64,000 bases of DNA from Sphingobium sp. SCG-1. GTDB lineage: Bacteria > Pseudomonadota > Alphaproteobacteria > Sphingomonadales > Sphingomonadaceae. The first letter of the stretch is position 1. Each line of letters starts with the position of its first letter. Of this stretch, positions 25,901-37,900 are shown piece after piece. The notes under the pieces are model-generated. The model saw nothing but the letters and a program-made list of their open reading frames with translations, was not told the DNA's origin and searched no databases. The stretch is from positions 1-64,000 of the forward strand of contig NZ_CP026372.1 in the NCBI RefSeq assembly GCF_002953135.1, in the 5' to 3' direction. Both the position numbers and the translations under genes were made by a program.

Positions 25901-28900
25901 CGCCTTCGGCGTCGCCGCCGCTGGACGTGCCGGTGATGCGGATCGTGACAGCAGTGGACGCCGAATAGTCCGCCGTGTCGATGCCGCTGCCGCCGGCCAG
26001 CGTGTCTGCGCCTGCGCCGCCGATCAGGATATCGTCGCCGATGCCGCCGGTGAGCACATCGTCGCCTGCGTCGCCGCGCAACAGGTCGTCGCCGTCGAAG
26101 CCATCGAAATTGTCCGCACCCGTGCCACCGACCATGATGTCGCCAAGCCGGGATCCGACGAACCGCTCAATACTGACGAAGGTGTCGCCCTGCGCGTCGC
26201 CGCCCGAAGCGGTGCCCTGCGTCAGGTCGATGGTGACGGCCGCGCCGGAGGTCGAATAGCTGACGGTATCGGTGCCGAGACCACCGTCGAGCTGATCCGC
26301 GCCGCCGTCGCCACGCAACGTGTCGTTGCCCGCTTCGCCTTGCAGGATGTCGGTGCCGGTGCCGCCGGACAGCACATCGTCGCCATTGCCGCCAAGCAGC
26401 GTATCATCCGAGAAGGTGCCAGTGATGGTGTCGGCAAAGCCCGAACCGATAACGGATTCCACGCCGGTCAGGCGGTCCCCGGCGGCGATGTCGCCGCTGC
26501 TGGACGACCCGTCGAGATTGACGGTGACGCCCGCGCCTGCCGCCGCATAGCTTGCGGTGTCGAAGCCCGCGCCGCCGGTCAATGTGTCTGCACCCGCGCT
26601 GCCGACCAGCATGTCGTCGCCCGCGCCGCCGTCGAGCGTTTCCGCTCCAGAGCCGCCGCTCAGGGTGTCGGCGTAATCCGACCCGAGCAGCCGCTCGATC
26701 GATACCAGCGTGTCGCCATTGGCTTCGCCAGCGGTGCCGCTGTTGGTGGCGAGGCTGACGGTGACGCCGCTCGTCGCATGTTCGTAGGACGCGGTGTCGG
26801 TGCCGATACCGCCGTCGATCGTGTCCGCGCCCGCGCCGCCTTCGATCGTGTCGTTGCCATCCTGACCGATCAGGATGTCTGCACTCGCGCCGCCGATCAG
26901 CGTATCGCCGAACGCCGAACCCAATATGCGCTCGATGTTGACGAGCGTGTCGCCCGTGGCACTGCCGCCTGCGCCCTGATCTATGCCGTTGTTGTAAACG
27001 GTGACTGCCGCCGTCGATGCGGAATAGTCGGCCGTGTCGGTGCCTGCGCCGCCATCCAGTGTATCGCTGCCCTGCCCGCCCACGAGCGTATCGTCACCTG
27101 CGTCACCGTCGAGAGTATCGCCGCCTGCGCCGCCGTCCAGGCTGTCATTGCCATCGCCCCCGCGCAGCGTATCGACATTGGCCGAGCCGATCAGCGTGTC
27201 GTTGTTTGCCGAACCGATGACCTGCTCGATAGCCGAGAGCGTGTCGCCCTGTGCGTCCCCGCCTGTGCCGAGGCCCGTTGCTAAGTTCACCGTAACAGCC
27301 GCTGCGGATGCCGCATAAGACGCCGTGTCGAAGCCGTCGCCACCGGACAATGCGTCCGCGCCTGCGCCGCCGACCAGCATATCGTCGCCGGAGTTGCCGA
27401 TCAGGCTGTCATTGCCCGTGCTGCCATAAAGCGCGTCGGCATTGGCCGAGCCGCGCAATGACTCGATGTTTGTGAGGGTGTCGCCAGCCGCTTCTCCGCC
27501 AACGCCTGCCGTGCCGTCGAGATAGGCAGTGACGCCCACCGCCGAGTTCGAATAATCCGCTGTGTCCGTGCCCGCGCCACCGTCCAGCGCATCCGCGCCG
27601 AGGCCGCCGGAGAGCGTATCGTTGCCGCCATCGCCGAAAAGCTGGTCGAGGCCATCGAGACCCTGAAGAATGTCGTCGCCTGCGCCGCCCTCGATACGGT
27701 CGTTGCCCGAGCTGCCGCTGACGGTGTCGGCAAAGGCCGAACCGATGACGCGTTCGATGTTGGTCAGCGTGTCGCCCAGCGCTTCGCCGCCGCCGCTCGC
27801 AACGCCGTCCATGCGGACGATCACGCCCGCCGCCGCACCTGCATAGCTCGCCGTGTCGGTGCCCGCGCCGCCGTCCAGAGCGTCGGAGCCGGTGCCGCCG
27901 ATCAGCGTATCGTCGCCAAGGCCGCCCGAAAGGCTGTCATTGCCCGCCGCGCCGGTTAGTAAGTCGTCGCCCGCGCCGCCAAGGATCGTATCGGCATTGG
28001 CGGAGCCGGATATGCTGTCATTCTGGCTCGTGCCAATGACTTGCTCGATGCCGATCAGGACATCGCCCGCCGCGAAGCCGCCGGTCGAGGCCGTGCCATC
28101 CATATAGACCGTCACGGCGACGGCATTGTTCGAATAATCGACGATGTCGAAGCCGCTGCCACCGGTCAGGCTGTCCGCGCCCGCGCTGCTGTAGAGGATG
28201 TCGTCGCCCGCGCCAGCATCCACCTGATCGTTCCCTGACGATCCGTAGATCGTGTCGGACAGGCTGGAGCCGATCACCGATTCGATAGAGGTCAGCACAT
28301 CGCCATCGGCGTCGCCGCCGACCGAGAGCGTGCCGTCCATGTAGAGCGTCACGCCCGAGAGCGATGTCGCATAAGTCGCGGTGTCGGTGCCGAGGCCGCC
28401 GTCGATGATGTCCGCGCCGAGGCCGCCGGTCAGTATGTCGTTGCCGTCCTGCCCACGCAGGATATCATCGCCGCCGCCGCCCTGAACCACGTCCGCGCCC
28501 GCGCCGCCCAGGATCGTTTCCGCCCCGTTGCCGCCGAACAGGCGATCGTCGAAGGCCGAGCCGACAAGCTGTTCGATGCTGACGAGCACATCGCCCGCCG
28601 CATCGCCACGGCTGCCCGATGTGCCGTCCAGATAAACCGTAACCGCGCTTAACGCGCCGCTGTAGCTTGCGGTGTCGAAGCCGGTGCCGCCATCGAACTG
28701 GTCCGCGCCTGCGCCACCGATCAACGTGTCGTCGCCCGCGCCGCCCGCCAGTACGTCGTCACCGACCCCGCCGGAAAGCGTGTCAGCGCCAGCGTTGCCG
28801 ATCAACGTATCGTCGCCGGTGGATCCGCCGAGCGTATCGTCGAAGGTCGAACCCAGCAGTCGCTCGATCGTGAAGAGCGTGTCGCCCGCCGCTTCCGCAC

Positions 28901-31900
28901 CCGTGCTGGCGGTGCCGTCGAGGGCGACAGTAACGCCGCCGGTCGCGCCGGTGTAATCCGCGGTATCGGTGCCTGCGCCGCCCTCGAGGCGATCCGCGCC
29001 TGCGCCGCCGACGAGCATGTCGTCGCCGCCATTGCCGTAGAGCGATTCATCGGCAGTGCCGCCATGGATGGTGTCGGACTGCGCCGATCCGAGGACGCGT
29101 TCGATGCTGGTCAGCATATCGCCATCGGCATCGCCGCCGCTGCTGGCGAGGCCATCGAGGTTGACCGACACTGCACCAACCGACGCAGTGTAATCCGCCG
29201 TGTCGACGCCCGCGCCGCCGTCGAGGCTGTCCGCGCCTGCGCCGCCCGTCAGCGTGTCGTCGCCAGTGCCGCCCTGAAGGTCATCATTGCCGAAGCCGCC
29301 CGAGATGATGTCCGCGCCCGCGCCGCCAATCAGCGTGTCGTTCGCTGTTGCGCCGGTCAGGACGTCCGCCTGGCCCGACCCGATGATCCGTTCGATCGAG
29401 GTCAGTTGATCGCCCTGCGCATCGCCGCCGACGCCCGCCGCACCGCCAAGGCCGATGGTGACGCCTGCGCTGGACGCCGAGTAATCGACCGTGTCGAAGC
29501 CCGTATTGCCGTCGAGCGTGTCCGCGCCTGCGGAACCCAGGATCGTATCGTCGCCGTCGCCGCCCGAGATGCTCTCCGCCGCAGCGCCGCCGCGCAATGT
29601 GTCGGCAAAGGCTGAACCGATCAGCCGCTCGACATTGGCGAGCGTGTCGCCCGCCGCTTCGCCACCCGTCTGCGCGCCGCCATCAAGGCCGACATTCACG
29701 GCGCTGGCGCTGTTGGCATAGCTTGCCGTGTCGAAGCCTGCGCCACCGTCGAGGGCATCCGCGCCCGTGCCGCCCAGCAAAAGGTCATCGCCTGCGCCAC
29801 CGAGGAGGCTGTCGTTGCCCGCGCCGCCGATCAGCGTATCCGCGCCGTCATTGCCTTCCAGCGTGTCCGCCGCATCGGTGCCGTTCAGCGTGTCGGCATT
29901 CAACGAGCCGATAACGCGTTCGACATTATTGAGGGTATCGCCTGCCGCATCGCCGCCCAGCGAGACGGAGCCGTCCAGATTGACGGTAACGCCCGAGGCC
30001 GACGCCGAATAGTCCGCCGTGTCAGTGCCCGCGCCGCCATCGAGGGCGTCTGCGCCCGCACTGCCGACCAGCGTGTCGTTGCCCGCTCCGCCGATCAGGG
30101 CGTCAGCCCCGACACGGCCATATAGCGTGTCGGCAAAGGCCGAACCTTCGAGCGTCTCCGCATTGGTGATGACATCGCCCGCCGCGTCGCCGCCTACGCC
30201 GGCGGTGCCTCCCAAGGAGGCAGTCACACCCTGCGCCGACCCGGCATAGCTTACGGTGTCGATGCCGGTGCCGCCATCGATGCTGTCCGCGCCTGCGCCG
30301 CCGGTCAGCATATCGTCGCCCGAGCCGCCCGAAAGCGTGTCATTGCCTGCCGCACCCGAGAGCACGTCGTCGCCAGCCTGACCCGAAAGAATATCGTTGC
30401 CGGTGCCGCCGGTCAGCGCGTCGCCATCGCCGGAACCCAGCACGCGTTCAATGCTCACATAGTTGTCGCCCTGTGCGTCGCCGCCGATGCCAGTCGATCC
30501 GTCCAGCGTGACCGTGACTGCCGTGTCCGATGCGCTATAGTCTGCGGTATCGGTGCCCGCGCCGCCGTCTAGGACATCCGCGCCCGTACCGCCGCGCAGG
30601 ATATCGTTGCCCAATCCGCCGCGCAGCGTGTCGCCGCCGCCATTGCCGGTCAGCGTGTCGTCGCCGCCCGCACCTTCCAGCGTTTCGCCAGCAGAGCCGC
30701 CTGTGATGATATCGTCGAACGCCGTGCCGACCACACGCTCTATGCGAACGAGGGTGTCACCCTGTGCGTCGCCACCCGAAGCGCTGGAGCCATCCAGAAT
30801 GACCTGAATGCCCGCCGTAGACGTCGAATAGTCGGCCGTATCGAACCCAGCGCCACCGTCCAGCATGTCCGCGCCGATGCCGCCCGCCAATATGTCGTCG
30901 CCCATCCCACCATCGATCGAATCCGCGCCTGCAGCGCCCGTGAGGGTGTCCGCGCCTGCACCGCCTTCTATGATTTCGTCGGCTGCCGATCCCGCCACGG
31001 TGTCGTCGAAGTCGGAACCGATGACATGTTCGACGCTGGCGAAGCTGTCGCCCTGTGCGTCGCTGCCTGTTCCGGTGCCTGCCGCCAGGTCGATGCTGAC
31101 GCCGCTCGCAGCACCTGCGAAGCTGACGGTATCGATTCCGCTACCGCCATCGAACGCATCTGCGCCCGCGTCGCCGACCATGACGTCATCGCCCGCGCCG
31201 CCGATCAGGCTGTCATTGCCCGCGCCGCCCGACAGGCTGTCATTGCCTGCATTGCCTTCCAATATGTCGTTGCCGGTGGAGCCGGAGAGCGTGTCGCCTT
31301 GTGCGGAACCAACGATCCGTTCGATCTGCGTGAGGCGGTCGCCCGACGCGTCGCCGCTGGAGCCGAAGCTGCCGTCGAGGCCGATGGTAACACCTGCGCT
31401 CGACGCGGAGTAATCCGCCGTGTCGATGCCCGCGCCGCCGATCAGCGTATCGTTGCCGAGGCTGCCGACGAGTACGTCGTTGCCTGCGCCGCCATCCAGC
31501 GTTTCGCTGTTCATGCCGCCGATCAGCCGATCCGCCTGTGCCGATCCGACAATGCGTTCGATGCTGGAGAGCGTGTCGCCTGCCGCGTCGCCGCCAATGC
31601 CGGTGCTGCCGTCGAGGCCGACAGTGACGCTCTGCACCGAGGTCGAGTAATCCGCCGTATCGTCGCCGACACCACCATCCAGCACATCGTCGCCTGCGTC
31701 GCCGCGCAGAGTGTCGTCGCCCAGTCCGCCGCGCAATGTGTCGGCGCCTGCGCCGCCCCGCAGAGTGTCGCTATAGTCAGAGCCGAGCAGGACTTCGACG
31801 CCGGTCAGCGTATCGCCCTGCGCCGTGCCGCCTGTGCCGGCGACGCCATCCAGTCCCACGGTCACTGCCGAAGTCGAGTCGGCATAGCTTGCAATGTCCG

Positions 31901-34900
31901 TGCCCGCGCCGCCGTCGATCGCATCCGCGCCATCGCCGCCCAGGATCGTGTCGTCACCTGCGCCACCAGCCAGGTTATCGTTGCCGCCCGCTCCCCGAAT
32001 CTGGTCATCGCCCGCGCCGCCGTCGATGCTGTCGGCCAGCGATCCGCCGATCAGCGTGTCGCTATTGGCTGATCCGACCAGCCGCTCCATATTGAGCAGC
32101 ACATCGCCCGCCGCATCGCCACCGCTACCCGCGCGTCCGTCAAGATAGGCGGTAACCGCCGCACCCGAACCTGCATAGCTTGCCGTATCGAATCCGCCTT
32201 CACCGTCGAGCGTGTCCGCGCCTGCGCTGCCCAGCAGGGTATCGTCGCCCGCACCGCCCGACAGGGTTTCAACGCCCGCGCCGCCGACCAGCGTGTCGGC
32301 AAAGGCCGAACCTATCAGGCGTTCCACGTTCGTCAGCGTATCGCCCAACGCTTCGCCTGCCGTGCCCGCTGCACCGTTGAGGCCGATCGCAACGCCTGTT
32401 GTAGCCGCCGCATAGCTCACCGTATCGGTGCCGCCACCGCCGTCCATGCTATCCGCGCCAAGACCACCGACGAGGATATCGTCGCCGGTGCCGCCGCTCA
32501 GCATGTCGTCCCCTGCGCCGCCGGTAACACTGTCGTCGCCTGCCGCGCCATCCAGCACATCATTGGCGTTGCCGCCGATGATGACGTCGCCCTGCGCCGA
32601 ACCCGTCACACCCTCGACGTCGGAAAGCACATCGCCCTCCGCATCGCCGCCGGTGCTGGGACCGCCATCCAGGCGCACGTTCACGCCTGCGCTGGAGCCT
32701 GCATAGCTGGTGGTGTCGAAGCCCGCGCCGCCGACCAGAGTATCCGCGCCTGCGCCGCCGAGCAGGAGATCGTCCCCCGCCCCGCCGATCAGCGTGTCGG
32801 ACCCGGCATTGCCGCGCAGAATGTCGTTGCCCGCGCCGCCGTCCAGCGTCTCATTCTGGCTGGTGCCGGTGACCGTGTCGTCCAGCGCCGAGCCGATGAC
32901 GTTCTCGATGGAGGAGAGCGTGTCGCCCTGCGCGTCGCCGCCCGCCGAAAGCGAGCCATCGAGATTGATGTTGATCGCGCCGGTCGAAGTGGAATAGTCC
33001 GCCGTATCGCTGCCCGCGCCGCCCTGCAGCATGTCCGCGCCTGCGCCGCCGTTCAGGATGTCGTCGCCCGTGCCGCCGTCCAGCGTGTCGCTGCCCGCGC
33101 CGCCTTGCAGCACGTCATCTCCGCCATTGCCGCGCAAGTCGTCATTGTTTGCCGAGCCGCCGATCGTGTCGGCAAAGCTACTGCCCTCGACGATCTCGAT
33201 ATTGACGAAGCTGTCGCCGGTCGCATCGCCACCAGTGCCGCCCGTCGCGAGGTTCAGCGCCACGCCCGCGCCGGCAAGCGAATAGTCCGCCGTATCGGTG
33301 CCTGCCCCGCCGTCGAGGACGTCCGCGCCTGCGCCGCCCCGCAGGATGTCGTCGCCTGCGTTCCCGCGCAGTTGCTCGTCCGCCGCGGAGCCGTTGATGA
33401 TGTCGGCAAAGGCCGATCCAGACACGATCTCGATGCTGGTCAGCATGTCGCCTTCGGCGAGCCCGCCGAAGCTTGCGCCGCCGTTGAGGCTGACCTGAAC
33501 GCCTGTGCCTGATGCGGCGTAGTCTACAGTATCGGCGCCAGTGCCGCCATCGATGCTATCCGCACCCGTACCACCGTCGATGATGTCGTCGCCCGCGCCA
33601 CCTAGCAGCGTGTCGTCGCCACCCGCGCCGGAAATATTGTCAGCGCCCGCGCCGCCTTCGATCACGTCGGCAGAAGAGGAACCTGAAATGGAGTCTGCAA
33701 AGCCCGAACCGACGACGCGTTCGATGCTGTCGAGGGTGTCGCCTGCTGCATCGCCTTGCGTGCCGGTGCCGGTTGCGAGGGAGACAGTGATGCCGGAAGC
33801 CGCGTCGGCGTAATCGGCCGTGTCGAAGCCTGCGCCGCCGATCAGGTGATCCGCGCCGCCGCGGCCGCCCAGACGATCGTCGCCTGCGCCGCCGGTCAGC
33901 GTGTCCGCCGCCGCCGTGCCGAGCAATACATCATTATAATCCGAACCGATCAGATTCTCGACATTGCTGAGCTGGTCGCCTTCCGCCGCGCCGCCCGTCG
34001 AGGTCGAGCCATCGACCGAAACATTTACGCCCGAAGTCGAGGTCGAATAATCCACCGTATCGACGCCTGCGCCACCGTCGATCCGGTCAGCGCCCGCGCC
34101 ACCGTCGAGCAAGTCATTGCCTGCGCCGCCACGCAGATCATCATCGCCACCACCGCCGACGATGCGGTCGTTGCCCGCGCCGCCGTCCAGAATGTCAGCC
34201 TGATTGCCGCCCGTGATCGTGTCGTCCAGCGTCGATCCGATGACGCCTTCGATGCTGATAAGCTGATCGCCCGAAGCGTCGCCGCCAATGCCGAGTGATC
34301 CGTCGAGCGTGATCGTTACTGCGCTGGCCGATGCACTGTAGTCCACGGTGTCGAAGCCGGTGCCGCCGTCCACGATGTCCGCGCCGGTGCTGCCGAGCAG
34401 CCGGTCGTTACCCGCGCCGCCGCGCACGGTGTCCGTGCCTGCGCCGCCGCCAAGAACGTCATCGAATGCCGATCCTTCGAGCGTTTCGATATCGGTGAGG
34501 CTATCGCCCGTCGCATCGCCGCCCGTGCCGAGCGAACCGTCAAGCGAAACGGCAACGCCCGCAGTTGCGTCGGCGTAGCTCGCCACGTCCTGGCCTGTTC
34601 CGCCTTGCAGATCGTCGGCGCCCGCGCCGCCATCCAGCACATCGTCGCCGCTACCGCCGCGCAATATGTCCGCACCTGCGCCACCGGTGATGATGTCGTC
34701 GCCCGCACCGCCGGTCAGCACTTCGTCGGCAAGGCTGCCATGCAGGATATCGTCGAAGCTGGAACCTGTGACGTTCTCGATCCCGATCAACTGGTCGCCC
34801 GTCGCATCGCCGCCGATGCTTGCCGATCCGTCGAGGTTGATCGTCACCGCCACGGTGGAGGTCGAGTAATCGACCGTATCGACGCCCGCACCGCCGTCGA

Positions 34901-37900
34901 TGACGTCCGCGCCGCTACCGCCGCTCAATATGTCGTCGCCGTCACCGCCACGGAGCGTGTCGTTGCCCGCTGCGCCGCTGATGATGTCATCACCCGCGCC
35001 GCCGACAAGTTCGTCATTGTTGAGGCCGCCGGTCAGCGTGTCGTTGAAGTCCGATCCGATCAATCGCTCGATGCCGGTCATCACATCGCTCTGTGCGTCG
35101 CCGCCTGTGCCGGTGCTGCCGTCGAGCCCCGCCGAGATCGCAACCAGCGAGGAGGAATAGTCGACCGTGTCGAAACCCGCGCCGCCGTCGAGGAAGTCTG
35201 CGCCCGCGCCGCCGTCCAGCGTGTCGTTGCCTGCGCCGCCCAAGAGTGTGTCGGTGCCTTCCCGCCCGACGAGCAGATCGTCGCCCGCGCCGCCGGAAAT
35301 TTCGTCATCGCTCGCCGCGCCGCGCAAGACGTCAGCGCCGGAGGAACCAATCAGCTTTTCAATCGAGAGAAGCTGGTCGCCTTCCGCGTCGCCGCCCGTT
35401 CCGGTGCCGGTCAGAAGATCAACGGTCACACCCTGTGCCGAACCGCTGTAGTCGGCAGTATCCGTGCCCGCACCACCATCCAGAAGGTCCGCGCCTGCGC
35501 GACCTTCCAGGCGATCGTCGCCGCCGCCGCCCAGCAGATCTTCGTCGGCTGCGCCGCCGGTTAGCGTATCGGCAAAGGCCGTGCCGATAACGCGCTCGAT
35601 CGAAGACAGCACGTCGCCAGTCGCGTGGCCACCGAGGCCGGTCGATCCATCGAGCGAAACGCTAACGCCCGCGCCCGATGCGCTGTAATCGGCGGTATCG
35701 CGGCCTGCGCCGCCGTCGATCGTGTCGCCGCCTGCGCCGCCTTCGATGAAGTCGTCGCCATCGCCACCGATCAGCGTGTCGTTGTTCGCGCCACCGCGCA
35801 ATGTGTCGTCGCCCGCGCCGCCTTCCAACTGATCGGCTGCGCTGCCGCCAGTCAGGGTGTCGCCAAACGCCGACCCCACGACGATTTCGATGCTGGAGAG
35901 GACGTCGCCCTCCGCGTCGCCGCCAATGCCCGTCGATCCATCGAGGGTGATGGTCACACCCGCGGCGGAACCCGAATAGTCGGCAATATCGGTGCCAAGG
36001 CCGCCGTCGATCACGTCGGCACCTGCGCCGCCGTTCAGCGTGTCGTCGCCGCTACCACCGATCAGCATATCGCGACCGCCCGCGCCCGAAAGCCTGTCGG
36101 CGCCGCCGCCGCCTTCCAGCACTTCGTCCGCGTCGACGCCCGTGATGGTGTCGGCATATTCGGAGCCGAGAATCTTCTCGACATTGCTGACGGCATCGCC
36201 CGCCGCATCGCCGCCCTGCCCGACGCTGCCGTCCAGGGCCAGCGTGATGCCGCTGGCGCTCGCCGAATAGTCGGCAACGTCGAAGCCGTCGCCGCCATCC
36301 AGAATATCTGCACCCGCACGGCCCGCCAGCGTATCATCGCCTGCATCGCCGCTAAGGCTGTCCGCGCCATCTCCACCGATCAGACTGTCGTTGAACGAGG
36401 AGCCGACGACCGCTTCGATGCTGGTCAGCGTGTCGCCCGCAGCATGGCCGCCAGAGGCATTGCCGGTGCCCAGATTGATCGTGACGCCCGCATCGGACGC
36501 ACTGTAATCGGCCGTATCGAAGCCTGCGCCGCCGTCGAGAATATCTGCGCCTGCGAAACCCGTCAGCCGGTCATTGCCGCCCTGACCGCGCAGGACGTCG
36601 TCATCCGCGGAACCGAATATCGTGTCGGCAAAGGACGAGCCGGAAATACCCTCTACATTGGTAAAGCTGTCGCCCGCCGCATCGCCGCCCGTGTTGGCGC
36701 GACCATCGAGGCCCGCAACGATCCCGGCATTGGACAGGCTGTAGTCGGCAATGTCGATGCCCGCGCCACCGTCCAGCGTGTCGGCCCCGCCGCCGCCCTG
36801 CAGCACGTCGTTGCCCTGACCGCCATCCAGCGTGTCGTTGCCGGTGCTGCCCGTGATCCGGTCGTCAAAACCCGATCCGATGATATGTTCGATCTGCGAC
36901 AGGCGATCGCCCTGCGCGTCTCCGCCCAGGCCGATGGAGCCGTCGTTGGATATGATGATGTTGGACGCTGATTGCGAATAATCCGCAGTGTCGAAGCCCG
37001 CGCCGCCGATCAGTTCGTCGCTGCCCAGACCGCCGCGCAGCACATCGTCACCCGCGCCGCCCGATAGGCGGTTCGCGGCGTCATTGCCTGTAAGCGTATC
37101 GGCAAAGGCCGAGCCCGTCACGCCCTCGATATCGTTCAGGCGATCGCCAGCCGCATCGCCGCCCGCGCCCAGCGACCCGTCCAGTGCGATGTTTACGCCG
37201 TTGCCCGATGTGGAATAATCGGCAATGTCGATGCCGCTGCCGCCCTCCAGCGTGTCCGCACCTGCGCCACCGCTCAAGGTGTCGTTGCCCGCGCCGCCAG
37301 ACAGGCGATTGACGCCAGCATCGCCGCCAAGCCGATCATCATAGTCGGAGCCGGAAAGGTTCTCCACGCCATCGAACGTATCGCCCTGCGCCGTGCCACC
37401 GCTGGCCGTGCCAGTCGCGAGACTGACGGTGACAGCGGTGTTAGAGTCGCCATAATCCGCCGCGTCGATGCCTGCGCCGCCGACCAGATGATCCGCGCCC
37501 CGCCCGCCGCGCAACGTGTCGTCGCCGCTTTGTCCTTCCAGCGTGTTATCGCCGCTGTCGCCGATCAGCGCATCCGCATAGGCGCTGCCCAGAGCGCGTT
37601 CGACGCCCGAAATCCTGTCGCCCTGCGCCACATCGCCCGAGGACGCATTGCCGTCCAGGCGGATCGTGACCGCACCCTGCGCCGCCGAATAATCGACCGT
37701 GTCGAAACCGTCTTCGCCCTGCAACTGGTCTGCGCCCGCGCCCCCGACGAGCGTGTCATTGCCAAGTCCGCCTTTAAGGATATTGTCCTGATCGTCGCCT
37801 GTGAGCCAGTCGTTCTGCGCCGATCCGATCAGGCGCTCGATGCCGGAAAGCACGTCGCCCTGTGCGTCGCCGCCAATGCCGACCGAACCGTCCAGCGCTA